Shown piece by piece: positions 1 to 8,490 of a DNA stretch of 33,017 bases. The position numbers and the translations under genes are program-made. The DNA lies in contig DULO01000024.1 of NCBI GenBank assembly GCA_012840345.1, forward strand, positions 1-33,017, in the 5' to 3' direction. Position 1 is the stretch's first letter. Every line of letters begins with the position of its first letter. Origin of the DNA: Candidatus Fermentithermobacillaceae bacterium (lineage in GTDB: Bacteria; Bacillota; Sulfobacillia; Fermentithermobacillales; Fermentithermobacillaceae). The notes beneath the pieces are model-generated. The model did not search any database. It was not told where the DNA came from and saw nothing but the letters and a program-made list of their open reading frames with translations.

Positions 1-70
1 GAACGTGTAGATGAGCTTGGTGCCGGGGTGCTTGCATTTCATCACGGAGGCTCACTCCAGACGCAGGGTT

Positions 71-1663
71 CTACCTAGATCTTAGCTCATGCGTTGGGCT
101 ACGTCGATCCTTTTGGCAACAGCCTCTACCCGGATAGTACGCCACGTGGGAGTTCCACTTGCAGGGAGGGTAACTCACGTCGTTGGGGTTCCATATCCAG
201 ATGGCGTTGTCGACGCCTTCCTCCTGGAAGATGCGGTAAACCGTGCGCCAGATCTCAATGAAGATGCCGGGGTCGCACAGGGACAGGTGTCCCGAGTAGC
301 TCACCCAGGTCGAGTTCATCTCGTTGTTGAGCCGGAAGAGGAAGGGGTGGCCGAACTCCTTGGCGCCCCGGGCGAACATGCGGATGTCGTCCAGCATCTT
401 GCCGTCGAGGACGTCGAAGTTCGGGTTGCGGCCGTAGAGGTCGCCTCCGATCTGGTAAGTCAGCTCGACCAGCTTGCCCTCGGCGTAGGCGTCCCGCATC
501 CCATCAAGGGGGAACTCGTGGCCGAGGTACCGGTACCACATGATGACCGGGAACTCGAAATCCAGCCTCTCCTCGACTTCTTGGCGCTTGGCCTTTCCCT
601 CGGGCGTGAACGGGTTGGGCGTGAAGAAGCCCCATAGGATGTGGTCCAAGCCGCGGATTCTCTCGTACAAGGCGGCGGTCTCCTCGCTCCACTTGGGGAG
701 GACGGGGTGAAAGTCCAGCTTGTACGTGGACTTGCCCTGGGGCTCGAAGGTCTGGAAGGACCCGATGACTGAGCGCACGACGGCCTCCAGCGTGTCCTGG
801 GAATCCGACCTGAAGTGGAGCGTGAAATAGGTGAGGCCTGCGGTATGGATATACGCATAGGCGTATGAGTTCTGGGTCCACGCGCTTCCTTCGGACGGAG
901 TCCTCGTCAGCCTGAACAGCCGGACTCTCCATCCTCCGATATCCGTCCAGCCGTCTTCGTAGACGGTGATGTCGTTGGCTTCCCTGTAGGTCTTGTCCGT
1001 AATGTACTCGTTGGGCAGGGTGGAGATCCACCACTTCACCTCAGCGTAGGGGGAGGTGTCCCGGGATATCCGGATTTCCAGGTTCTTGCCGTATATCCGG
1101 GTGTAGTCCGGGCTGCACGAGAAGTCGAACTTCATGCCCGTGGGGACGTTCACCATGTAACCCTTGGGATAGTCGATGAGCTGAATGCCGGACGGCCCGG
1201 CCGCTATCTTCTTGATGTCTCGCGAGAAGTCCGGCGTGGAGGATTCCGGGAGCAGGGTACCGTCCTGGTAGCACCTGATGTAATACTCGGGAACGTCGGG
1301 ATTCTCCGGGTCTTCGGAGTCGCCGGGGTCCATTGAGCCGCCGGGATGCCCTGAACCGTCTGGACTCCCAGTGCCGCCTGGATCTCCCGAATTGCCCGGG
1401 CCCTCTGAACCGCCCGGATTCCCTGAACTGCCTGGGTCTCCTGAACTGCCCGGCCCTCCTGGGCCTCCCGGCAGGTTAGGATTCGCAGGGTTGTTCGGGT
1501 CGTTGGGATTCGCGGCGTCCGGGTTTTCGCCGATTCTGCCGCCGTTGGGGTTCGGTTCCGATAAGAAGCATCCTGACGCGGCCAGCCCGGAAAGGATAAG
1601 CGCAGCTATTAGGGTCCAGGCCAGGGTGGTCTTACGGGCGCGGCTTACTGCGAGACGGTACAT
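71..1663 (-). CDS. Lipoprotein with truncated GH26 (beta-mannanase-like) domain
   Basis: This is a predicted secreted lipoprotein that would act on a polysaccharide outside the cell. A basic N-terminus and hydrophobic stretch lead to a lipobox ending ASGC (Cys near residue 34 from the 1669 start), followed by about 85 residues of Gly/Pro/Ser/Asn/Asp-rich linker. An unassigned beta-rich domain (about 125-320) comes next, then a GH26-like barrel. The motif FRLNNEMN carries the presumed acid/base Glu (about residue 450 from the 1669 start), and the later IWIWNPN stretch is typical of GH26 mannanases. Soon after the YYPG motif the reading frame turns into unrelated residues and stops. The last strands and the nucleophile Glu expected about 100 residues later are absent, so the enzyme is probably inactive or the gene frameshifted. 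AAGGAG lies 8 bases before the ATG at 1663; an ATG at 1669 is too close to it. The family call is fairly secure, the substrate is not. Confidence 0.72.
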   Translation of the reverse strand: MYRLAVSRARKTTLAWTLIAALILSGLAASGCFLSEPNPNGGRIGENPDAANPNDPNNPANPNLPGGPGGPGSSGDPGSSGNPGGSEGPGNSGDPGGTGSPDGSGHPGGSMDPGDSEDPENPDVPEYYIRCYQDGTLLPESSTPDFSRDIKKIAAGPSGIQLIDYPKGYMVNVPTGMKFDFSCSPDYTRIYGKNLEIRISRDTSPYAEVKWWISTLPNEYITDKTYREANDITVYEDGWTDIGGWRVRLFRLTRTPSEGSAWTQNSYAYAYIHTAGLTYFTLHFRSDSQDTLEAVVRSVIGSFQTFEPQGKSTYKLDFHPVLPKWSEETAALYERIRGLDHILWGFFTPNPFTPEGKAKRQEVEERLDFEFPVIMWYRYLGHEFPLDGMRDAYAEGKLVELTYQIGGDLYGRNPNFDVLDGKMLDDIRMFARGAKEFGHPFLFRLNNEMNSTWVSYSGHLSLCDPGIFIEIWRTVYRIFQEEGVDNAIWIWNPNDVSYPPCKWNSHVAYYPGRGCCQKDRRSPTHELRSR

Positions 1664-1822
1664 GTTCATGGCTCCTTGGGCGCGGTCAGTTTCGGCGCAA
1701 CGGAATCGAAGGAAAAAGACACGCGCATATGCTCGATACTGGCTGTAACGAATTCTGCGGCTCAGGACGAAAACCCTTTGCCGGGATTCCCGGAGAAGAA
1801 TCCGCTGAGAAGAAAGCCAAAC

Positions 1823-2027
1823 TGAGGACCCCCTAGCCGAGTTGTCAGCGGATGATGACTCTCTGCGGTGGAGACGTCTGCAGCCGACGACTCCCGGCTC
1901 CGCAGTAGTCAGTATTTGAGGACTCCCCGGCCAAGTCGTCGGCGGTTGACGACTTCCTGCGATGGAGACGTCCGTGGCTGACGACTTCGGGCTCCGCAGT
2001 AGTCAGTATTTGAGGACTCCCAGCCAA
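1823..2027. repeat. Two tandem 94-bp units with internal hairpin
   Basis: The TGAGGAC.CC motif recurs at 1823, 1917 and 2011, giving two full 94-bp units and the start of a third. Each unit contains GTCGTC/GACGAC-type inverted repeats; in the second unit, 8-base arms at 1933-1940 and 1948-1955 pair perfectly. A related family occurs at 32865-33017 at the other end of the window. The open frame crossing this stretch on the minus strand is only a by-product of the repeat. The rest of the 1670-1822 gap holds no gene that I can support. Confidence 0.85.
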
Positions 2028-2099
2028 GGCGCGTCACCCGGCGCATGACTACCATGTTAGTCAGCGTGTTAAGGACTGTTTGGCCTGGGAAAACCCCTT

Positions 2100-2260
2100 C
2101 CTACGAGGTTTTACTCGAGGTTTTACTAGACTTAAGAGACCTTGAGAGGTCTTACGAGGCCTTGAGAGGCCCTGGGACGTCCTGCGAGGCCTTAAGAGGG
2201 CTTGATAGGGCTTTTGGGAGGCCCTGGGAGGCCCTGGGAGGCCTCAACAGCGCCTGACAG
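2100..2260. repeat. Degenerate 10-12 bp tandem repeat (GAGGCCTTGAG-like)
   Basis: Variants of GAGGCCTTGAG and GAGGCCCTGG recur about a dozen times back to back, most regularly in 2215-2245. No gene is visible. The repeat ends just before the predicted pilus promoter. Confidence 0.75.
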
Positions 2261-2274
2261 GTCTAAGAATTCGG

Positions 2275-2303
2275 TTGCAATGACGGATTAATACCCGTAT
2301 GAT
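2275..2303 (+). promoter_or_regulatory. Predicted sigma-70/A promoter of the pilus operon
   Basis: TTGCAA (2275-2280) and TATGAT (2298-2303) are separated by exactly 17 bases, close to the TTGACA-17-TATAAT consensus. It faces pilT and would give a leader of about 185 bases. Prediction by eye only. Confidence 0.55.
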
Positions 2304-2309
2304 CGGAAC

Positions 2310-2495
2310 AAGATTCGCAAACCTCCTGCCCAAAAGGGGTTAAGAAATAGCCGGAGTTTCCGATAAAGAAAGAAATGGATAAGAAATTTCCGAAATCCGG
2401 CGTCTTCTCTGAAGGCATTATCCCCAGTGAGATAGAAATGGACAGGCGTCAACGTACCACTGTAGAACGACCCATTAGCCGGGGGGACTACATAT
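2310..2495 (+). promoter_or_regulatory. Long structured leader before pilT
   Basis: The leader can fold in two places. GCCGGAGTTTC (2350-2360) pairs with GAAATCCGGC (2392-2401) with one bulged G. Next to the start codon, TGTAG (2461-2465) pairs with CTACA (2488-2492) and CCC (2471-2473) with part of the GGGGGGA ribosome binding site, which would hide it. It does not match the c-di-GMP-I riboswitch consensus that I know. A regulated translation start is an inference. Confidence 0.35.
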
Positions 2496-3548
2496 ATGTC
2501 AATTGATATGTTGGGGCTCATTACTGTGGCTTTCCGCCAGGGTGCCTCTGATATTCACCTAGTGAAAGGGGCTCCGCCGACCTTAAGAGTAGCCGGCCGG
2601 TTGGTCGGGTTGGGCTTGCCTCCGGTGACGCCCGAGGATCTTGAGGAAGCCCTGAGCTTCCTCGCCCAGCATACAAACCGGCCTGAAATCGCTCAGGAAG
2701 AGGTACATAGCAGGGAGTACGCTTTTGACCTGAGCTGCGAGATTGAGAACCTCGGCAGGATGAGGGTTCACATATTCCACGAAAAGGGCAGCCTGGGCGT
2801 GAGCTTGCGTCTCATCGCGAGCCAGGTGCCCGCGATAGCAGAACTTGGCATTCCCGACACGATGGTGGAGCTTTGCAACCGCAGGGGCCTCATCCTGGTG
2901 ACCGGCCCTGTCGGCTCGGGCAAATCGACCACTCTGGCGGCTCTGGTCCGCCACCTGCTGGATAACCGGGGCGCACGGGTGGTCACCATCGAAGACCCCA
3001 TCGAGTACCAGTTCCCTCACTTCAGAGGCATAGTGACCCAGAAAGAAGTGGGTTTGGACTGCGAGTCCTTCCACAGCGGCTTGGTTGACGCCCTCCGAGA
3101 AGACCCCGACGTCATCGTGTTGGGCGAGTTGAGGGATCCCGCGTCCGCGGACGCCACGCTAACCGCGTCTGAAACAGGGCACTTGGTTATCGCCACTATG
3201 CACACTCCGACGGCGGCACGCGCTTTGGACCGCCTCGTGGACCTGTTCCCGACCGGCAGGCAGGAGCTGGCCAGACACTCCCTCTCCAGGGCACTAAACG
3301 GGGTGTTCGTGCAGCGCCTGTTGCCCACCCGAGACCGGACCCGCAGGGTCCTTGCGTACGAGCTCCTCGTGGCGATCCCGGCTGTAAGAAGCCTCGTCAG
3401 AAGGGGCGAATACCACCAGATCAATTCCGCTATCGAATCAGGGCAGCAATACGGGATGATCACAATGGCAAAACATATCCAGAAACTCGTGGCTCAAGGG
3501 TTAGTATCTCCTGAGGACGCGTTTGACGAGGTGGAAATAGGTGAGTAA
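2496..3548 (+). CDS. pilT: Type IV pilus retraction ATPase PilT
   Basis: PilT is a cytoplasmic hexameric motor that depolymerises the pilus. The N-terminus matches the PilT opening (GASDIHL...G.PP.LRV.GRL). The nucleotide site follows in order: Walker A GPVGSGKST (about 137-145), Walker B DPDVIVLGELRD (about 203-214) and the His box TGHLVIATMHT (about 227). At 350 residues it has normal PilT length and lacks the N-terminal extension of PilB. GGGGGGA precedes the ATG. The stop overlaps the start of pilB by 8 bases, so the two motors are translationally coupled. Placing pilT first, ahead of pilB, is a little unusual. The family is certain; the retraction role rests on similarity to PilT rather than PilB. 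Confidence 0.93.
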   Translation: MSIDMLGLITVAFRQGASDIHLVKGAPPTLRVAGRLVGLGLPPVTPEDLEEALSFLAQHTNRPEIAQEEVHSREYAFDLSCEIENLGRMRVHIFHEKGSLGVSLRLIASQVPAIAELGIPDTMVELCNRRGLILVTGPVGSGKSTTLAALVRHLLDNRGARVVTIEDPIEYQFPHFRGIVTQKEVGLDCESFHSGLVDALREDPDVIVLGELRDPASADATLTASETGHLVIATMHTPTAARALDRLVDLFPTGRQELARHSLSRALNGVFVQRLLPTRDRTRRVLAYELLVAIPAVRSLVRRGEYHQINSAIESGQQYGMITMAKHIQKLVAQGLVSPEDAFDEVEIGE

Positions 3549-5268
3549 GCCTGTGGACGGAGGAGTGTTGGGAGGCCGCATAGGAGCCATTCTCCTTAGC
3601 GAGGGACTCATATCCGAACGGACCCTGCAGCGCGCCCTGGAGCTACAGAAGCAATCTGGCGGACGCTTGGGCGAAGTGCTCATCAGCATGGGCGCTCTCT
3701 CGGCTGCCCAGTTCTACAGGGCGCTCGCCAAACAGCTCCAGACGCCCTTCTGCGACCTCAAGGCTACAACGCCGGACTCTAACGCGCTCAAGCTTTTTAC
3801 CGCGGCGGAAGCCAAGTCTTTTAGGGCGATCCCTCTATTTATAAGAGGAAACACAATTGATGTCGCGGTCGAAAACCCTACGGACCTGAACCGCCTGGAG
3901 GCCATCCGCGCCAAGACGGGTTACAGGGTGTTTCCGCACCTGGCAGTCCCCGAAGACATAGACCAGGCCCTGCGTCTCTACTACGAGATTCCCGACGCCG
4001 AGGCGGAACCTGGCAACGGGAAAGGGAAGGATTTCGCGAGTCAGGAAGTAGGGGTGTACCTCGCGCAATCCAATGAGGGCAGGGTGGACGACACTCCCGC
4101 CGTCGCCATGGTGGACAACCTCCTGCTCGAGGCGGCGCGTCGCGGAAGTTCTGACATACACATCGAACCATTCCCCGACAAGACCACGGTGAGATTCAGG
4201 ATAGACGGCGTTCTGGAATCGGCCGGTGATTTCCCGAGGATGCACCACGAGGCCATCATTACCCGCCTTAAGGTGCTCGGCGGGATGGACGTGGCCGAGA
4301 AAAGGCTTCCTCTTGACGGGCGGTTTTCGACAATAATCGATAACAGAAGGTATGACCTGAGGCTATCCACCCTTCCGACGATTTTCGGTGAGAAGGCGGT
4401 TATCCGGCTACTTGAGCAGACTACCGAGCACTTGGACTTCGCCCGCCTGGGGCTGTCGCCCGATGTAATGGAGAAGCTGCAAAAGGCCTTGGCGCTTCCT
4501 CACGGGTTGATCATCGTGGGCGGGCCAACCGGAAGCGGTAAGTCCACCACGCTGGCAACAGCGCTTAATACGGTGAACACGCCCGGGAAGAACATAGTGA
4601 CCGTAGAAGACCCTGTCGAGTACATCATTCCAGGCGTCAACCACACTCAGGTGAACATCAAGGCCGGATTGAACTTCGCGACCGTCATCAGGCACATCCT
4701 GCGACAGGACCCTGACGTGATTATGGTGGGCGAGATCCGCGACTCGGAGACGGCGGAAATGGCTTTTAGGGCGGCGCTTACCGGCCACTTGGTCTTGACA
4801 ACCATCCACGCCAACGACGCGCTGTCAGTTCTCACAAGGCTTGAGGACATGGGCGTAAACAAGTATTTGGCGCTCACTTCGATGGTCGCCATGTTCAGCC
4901 AGCGTCTGGTGAGGACCATCTGTCCGTGGTGCAAGTACACGGAAACGGCTCCCGCTCAAGTCATTGAGGAAGTCAAGAACGCGGCTGGCATTGATAACGG
5001 GATAGACGTCACTGTGGCCAGTACCACAAGGCCTTGTGTGGGATGTCCCGATAGAGCGTACAAACGGCGGACGGCCATATCCGAGATAATCCTTGTTGAT
5101 GACAACTTCCGCCGAAGGTATCTGGAATCGGGCGATCCCAAGTCGGATCCCTTGCTCAACCCTGCCAGACGCCACGAAGGGCTCTTGGCGGACGGGGCGC
5201 GGAAGGTCATCCAGGGTCTGACCACATGGGACGAAGTTCTCAGTGTTTTCAGGACAAGTCAGGATTAG
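3541..5268 (+). CDS. pilB: Type IV pilus extension ATPase PilB
   Basis: This cytoplasmic GspE/PilB-family motor drives pilin polymerisation. An MshEN-type N-terminal domain (about 5-150, starting GRIGAILLSEGLISE) is followed by the N2 and ATPase domains: SDIHIEP near 205, Walker A GPTGSGKST (about 328-336) and Walker B DPDVIMVGEIRD (about 390). The four-Cys zinc motif of PilB/GspE is present as CPWC (461/464) and CVGC (499/502). Length 575 is normal. MshEN domains in related proteins can bind c-di-GMP; whether this one does is not shown. Translation starts at a GTG inside the end of pilT. A 79-base spacer leads to pilC. Confidence 0.95.
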   Translation: MSKPVDGGVLGGRIGAILLSEGLISERTLQRALELQKQSGGRLGEVLISMGALSAAQFYRALAKQLQTPFCDLKATTPDSNALKLFTAAEAKSFRAIPLFIRGNTIDVAVENPTDLNRLEAIRAKTGYRVFPHLAVPEDIDQALRLYYEIPDAEAEPGNGKGKDFASQEVGVYLAQSNEGRVDDTPAVAMVDNLLLEAARRGSSDIHIEPFPDKTTVRFRIDGVLESAGDFPRMHHEAIITRLKVLGGMDVAEKRLPLDGRFSTIIDNRRYDLRLSTLPTIFGEKAVIRLLEQTTEHLDFARLGLSPDVMEKLQKALALPHGLIIVGGPTGSGKSTTLATALNTVNTPGKNIVTVEDPVEYIIPGVNHTQVNIKAGLNFATVIRHILRQDPDVIMVGEIRDSETAEMAFRAALTGHLVLTTIHANDALSVLTRLEDMGVNKYLALTSMVAMFSQRLVRTICPWCKYTETAPAQVIEEVKNAAGIDNGIDVTVASTTRPCVGCPDRAYKRRTAISEIILVDDNFRRRYLESGDPKSDPLLNPARRHEGLLADGARKVIQGLTTWDEVLSVFRTSQD

Positions 5269-5347
5269 GCATGTTACCATAGCGGCCAAAAGGAATTTTT
5301 GGCAACAGATAGAAGAAAATGTGTAGCGGAGCGCTGGGGGGATAGAG

Positions 5348-6553
5348 ATGGCACTTTACGAATACCGGGCCATAAACAAGGAGACCGGAGCTCGGGTCAC
5401 CGACAAAGTCCGGGTCGATGACATGTCCCTATTCCTTCAGGAGATGAACCGCCAGGGCTTCCTGGTCACGTCCGTAAAAAGGACAGGCTCCAGGGAACTG
5501 TTCGGCGGGCTCTTCAGCAGGCGTTCCACTGTAAGCAAAGTGGATAAGGGAATGTCCTTGATGGAGCTTGGGGCGTTCCTGAAGGCAGGCATACCTCTCA
5601 GGACAGCTTTGGAACGCTTGGCGGCCGAGGCGCCGAAAGCAATCGCCGCTCCTATCCGGGCTTCGGCGGAAAGCCTGGAGCAAGGACAGGCATTCAGCCA
5701 GGCAGTGGCGCCACACAAATCCCTTTTTGACGAGTGGGAAGTCCGGGCCATTGAAGCTGCTGAAACGTCAGGCACCTTGGCTGAATCCCTAACCTATATA
5801 GGAGAGCAAGCGCTCAAGTCCCACGACTTCGACTCCAAGGTCAAGTCCGCGATGATATACCCGGCGTTCGTTATGGTGGTTGTAGTGGCGGTCATTTTGA
5901 TAATGTTGTTTTTCGTCATTCCCGCATTTTCCGACTTGCTGGGAACAGAGAACTTGCCTCGGTCGACAATAATGCTTCTTGCTCTGTCTAACTTCGTGAG
6001 GGCGAACTGGCTATGGGTATTCGGCGGGCTGGTTGTGGCGTTTGTCATCGCCAGGCGCCTACTTAAGAAGGAGGACACCCAGGGATTCAGCGAGAGGGTT
6101 GCTCTTAAGATCCCGGGTTGGGGGCGCATCCTCAGGAATTCTTACTTGGTCAGGTTCGGGAAGACTTTCGCTACGCTTCTTGAAAGCGGTGCCAGGGTCT
6201 TACCCGCGCTTGAATATGCGGGCCAGGCTACCGGCTCGGCGCTATATATGAAGGCATCGTCTGATATCCGAAAGGAGGTAGAGCAAGGAAGAAGAATCGG
6301 TGACTCCATGCGAAAGACAGGAGTATTTCCGGCGCTTTTCTGCGAGCTTGCGGCCGCGGGAGAGGCCAGCGGTACACTTCCCGAGATGGTTTTAAAGGCC
6401 GCGACTTTTTACGAAGGCGAAGTCAACCGGATGCTTAACTCCCTGTCTTCCTTGGTGGAACCAATCCTCATCGCGATTGTCGGAGTCATCGTAGGGTTTT
6501 TGGCGATCACGATCCTAGGACCGATTCTGCGGGCAGTCGAAGTACTGACGTAG
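5348..6553 (+). CDS. pilC: Type IV pilus inner-membrane platform protein PilC
   Basis: PilC is the polytopic platform on which PilB and PilT act. The protein has the family opening (ALYEYRAINKETG) and two T2SSF domains (about 65-190 and 265-390). Each precedes strongly hydrophobic segments, at about 168-195, 222-238 and 368-393. Length 401 is typical. GGGGGGA lies 6 bases before the ATG. It sits between the motor and the pilin genes, the usual order in Gram-positive type IV pilus loci. Confidence 0.94.
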   Translation: MALYEYRAINKETGARVTDKVRVDDMSLFLQEMNRQGFLVTSVKRTGSRELFGGLFSRRSTVSKVDKGMSLMELGAFLKAGIPLRTALERLAAEAPKAIAAPIRASAESLEQGQAFSQAVAPHKSLFDEWEVRAIEAAETSGTLAESLTYIGEQALKSHDFDSKVKSAMIYPAFVMVVVVAVILIMLFFVIPAFSDLLGTENLPRSTIMLLALSNFVRANWLWVFGGLVVAFVIARRLLKKEDTQGFSERVALKIPGWGRILRNSYLVRFGKTFATLLESGARVLPALEYAGQATGSALYMKASSDIRKEVEQGRRIGDSMRKTGVFPALFCELAAAGEASGTLPEMVLKAATFYEGEVNRMLNSLSSLVEPILIAIVGVIVGFLAITILGPILRAVEVLT

Positions 6554-6624
6554 TTCTTCGGGGTTCTCGGCAGAGGCGATACATAGTGATACCCATGATC
6601 CTGAGAAAGATGGAGGGAAAGAAA

Positions 6625-7065
6625 GTGAAAAAGCGGAGAATTCTTAAGTCGGAGCGCGGTTTTACCTTGGTCGAGCTCGGTATCGTCATGGCCATCATTG
6701 CTATTTTGGCGGCAGTGGCGTACCCGACGTACCAGGGTATGAGGGAGAGGGCGTATGCGGCTGAGGCCAAAGCGGCTATGCAGGAAGTGAGAGTCGAAGC
6801 TTGGGCATGGCATGTGGAAAAGGGCACAGGCTGGCCGGAAGGTACTGACCTCTTCGATGGTTCGCAGACTAAGACCGTAGGCCTATGGAAGCTTAGCGTC
6901 TATTCTAGCGGCACTTTTCAAACAGCTGAAACTGGTTTTACGCCAGTTTTCGAGATAAAGGCAACGAGAACATCAGGCTCGACTGACTACAACATATACC
7001 TTGGTCTTGACGCCAACGGTGTTGCCAAGTTTAAGGAGACGCAGTCCCCCTCCTCGCCTACTTAG
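6625..7065 (+). CDS. pilA: Type IV prepilin, major-type, copy 1
   Basis: This is a pilus subunit precursor. A short basic leader ends in the cleavage site RG|FTLVELG, with Gly at -1, Phe at +1 and Glu at +5, followed by the hydrophobic helix (GIVMAIIAILAAVAYPTY) that builds the fibre core. The GTG start at 6625 is preferred because GGAGGG lies 7 bases before it and gives a 12-residue leader; an in-frame ATG at 6586 would add a long leader without a ribosome site. The C-terminal globular part has no cysteine pair. It is nearly identical to the next gene over the first 65 residues of the mature protein, then diverges. Confidence 0.9.
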   Translation: MKKRRILKSERGFTLVELGIVMAIIAILAAVAYPTYQGMRERAYAAEAKAAMQEVRVEAWAWHVEKGTGWPEGTDLFDGSQTKTVGLWKLSVYSSGTFQTAETGFTPVFEIKATRTSGSTDYNIYLGLDANGVAKFKETQSPSSPT

Positions 7066-7138
7066 CCAGGCGACACACGACATTAACTGGTGATCACTGT
7101 GTCTGGTGTTTGTAGGTAATCAGATGGAGAGGGAGAGA

Positions 7139-7558
7139 ATGATGATGAAGCGAAGAACACTTAGGTCTGAACGCGGTTTCACCTTGGTCGAGCTCGGTAT
7201 CGTAATGGCCATCATCGCCATTTTGGCGGCGGTGGCGTATCCGACGTATACGGGAATGAGGAAGAGGGCGTATGAGGCTGAGGCCAAGGCAGCTATGCAG
7301 GAAGTGAGAGTGGAAGCTTGGGCATGCTATGTTGAGAAGGGAAATTGGCCAACTGAGGCGGAACTTGATTTACCCAGGACCGTAGGCAAATGGACCATCA
7401 GAGCAGGTTCTCCTTCTGATGGAGTCACCTATTCGACGCAGGGATTTGCTGCTGACTTCGAGATAAAAGCTGAGATAAAAGCTACTGGTGGGACCGTCAC
7501 TGACGCCATCTATCTTGGTCTTGACAAGAAGGGCAGGGCAGAGTTTGGAAAAAAATAG
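7139..7558 (+). CDS. pilA: Type IV prepilin, major-type, copy 2
   Basis: A second prepilin made by tandem duplication of the preceding gene. The leader, cleavage site (RG|FTLVELG) and helix are almost the same, and the stretch through EAEAKAAMQEVRVEAWA is shared at protein and largely at DNA level. The distal half (NWPTEAELDLP onwards) is different and shorter. Three adjacent ATG codons (7139, 7142, 7145) follow GGAGAGGGAG; any of them may be used. Two pilins could form mixed fibres or be used alternatively; the sequence does not decide. Confidence 0.88.
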   Translation: MMMKRRTLRSERGFTLVELGIVMAIIAILAAVAYPTYTGMRKRAYEAEAKAAMQEVRVEAWACYVEKGNWPTEAELDLPRTVGKWTIRAGSPSDGVTYSTQGFAADFEIKAEIKATGGTVTDAIYLGLDKKGRAEFGKK

Positions 7559-7576
7559 TGGGGTGACCCAGAGATA

Positions 7577-7954
7577 GTGTTCTCGCAACGCGGCTCAATC
7601 CTGCTAGATACGGTGCTGTTCCTGGCCCTTTTGTCAGTCTTGTCAATGGCACTCATAGGTCAACTAGTATTCATGACCAAGGTGTCGGCGCAAGAAGACG
7701 CAAGGGTTCAGGGGCTCATGGCCGCGCGAGTTCAGTTGGAGGATATGCGGACGAAGTGGACATACGATGTGACCACCAGTCCGGTCAAGTTCACAACGAC
7801 CGCATTCGATGACAACAGGCTCAAGGAAGGTTACTACAGTATCACCAAACCGGATAGCAGCAAGCCGCATCTATACCAGGTGGAGATATGGATCAATGAC
7901 AAGACAGACAAGACTGTCTATAGGACCATCTCCCAGGTATGGGTGAAACCGTAG
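7577..7954 (+). CDS. Minor pilin-like protein with atypical N-terminus
   Basis: A small pilin-like protein of 125 residues in the pilus operon. It has a very short leader (MFSQRG) and a processing-like site G|SILLDTVLFLALL, with Ser instead of Phe at +1 and Asp instead of Glu at +5. A hydrophobic helix of about 22 residues follows, then a mixed polar domain with no recognised family. The GTG start lies 18 bases after the preceding stop, with only a weak GGGTGA upstream. Its place before the PilW-like and PilX-like genes suggests a minor (priming or tip) pilin; this is inferred from context. Confidence 0.72.
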   Translation: MFSQRGSILLDTVLFLALLSVLSMALIGQLVFMTKVSAQEDARVQGLMAARVQLEDMRTKWTYDVTTSPVKFTTTAFDDNRLKEGYYSITKPDSSKPHLYQVEIWINDKTDKTVYRTISQVWVKP

Positions 7955-8006
7955 AGTTGACGTGGTTTTGTGGTAGGGACGAGGATAAGCGAAGGAGGTT
8001 GTTAGG

Positions 8007-8486
8007 ATGAAAGCTCGCTTGTCTTCGTCCCGTTCAGAACAGTCCGGATTCACTCTGGTTGAGGTGGCCGTAGGTTTGGCCGTCGGGATGTTCGTGTTGG
8101 TTTCCACAATAACTTTCCTTTCTCGTACTATTGGGGTGGTTCGAAAACTAAATATCGAGCGGGATATCCGGGATCAGGGTATGATGGCGGTTGAAACCAT
8201 AGAGAGAGAGTTCCGGAAGGCTTTGGAATATGGAGGTAGCCTAGACACACTCACCGCAAGTGAGGTAACTGCGATAGGTAATGGACATACAATTAGCATA
8301 AAGAAAAGTGGAACAAATATTGAGTTAACGGTGGATGGCGATACCAAGTTATTTCCTGGCTGCAAGAGTTTCGAGGTAGAGCCCATATTTGAGGGAACTA
8401 AGGCAAGGGTAATCGTGATCAAGTTTGTGTTGGGGGATGAAAAGCATGAGAAGTCCTTCAAGGCCGCTTTTTCGGCAGGCGGTTAG
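8007..8486 (+). CDS. Minor pilin, PilW-like prepilin
   Basis: A prepilin with a classical cleavage site, SG|FTLVEVAVGLAVGMFVLVSTITFL. Its helix is typical of PilW-type minor pilins (VE.AVGLAVGMFV), followed by the amphipathic stretch IERDIRDQGMMAVETIEREFRKAL often seen in PilW. AAGGAGG lies 9 bases upstream of the ATG. The globular part is short (159 residues in all; Gram-negative PilW is longer). It ends 4 bases before the next gene, so both are surely co-translated. A role in starting or tipping the pilus is expected from the family. Confidence 0.82.
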   Translation: MKARLSSSRSEQSGFTLVEVAVGLAVGMFVLVSTITFLSRTIGVVRKLNIERDIRDQGMMAVETIEREFRKALEYGGSLDTLTASEVTAIGNGHTISIKKSGTNIELTVDGDTKLFPGCKSFEVEPIFEGTKARVIVIKFVLGDEKHEKSFKAAFSAGG

Positions 8487-8490
8487 GATC

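Noticed and set aside
1-42. Possible start of another minus-strand gene running off the left edge (MKCKHPGTKLIYTF)
   Set aside because: Only 14 codons are visible, and its ribosome site is poor.
89-637. Plus-strand ORF of 182 residues opposite the GH26 gene
   Set aside because: It is an antisense shadow of a clear lipoprotein/GH26 gene, with no ribosome site and no family features.
2310-2495. c-di-GMP-I (GEMM) riboswitch
   Set aside because: The conserved GEMM segments and tetraloop-receptor arrangement could not be placed; only generic stems are seen.
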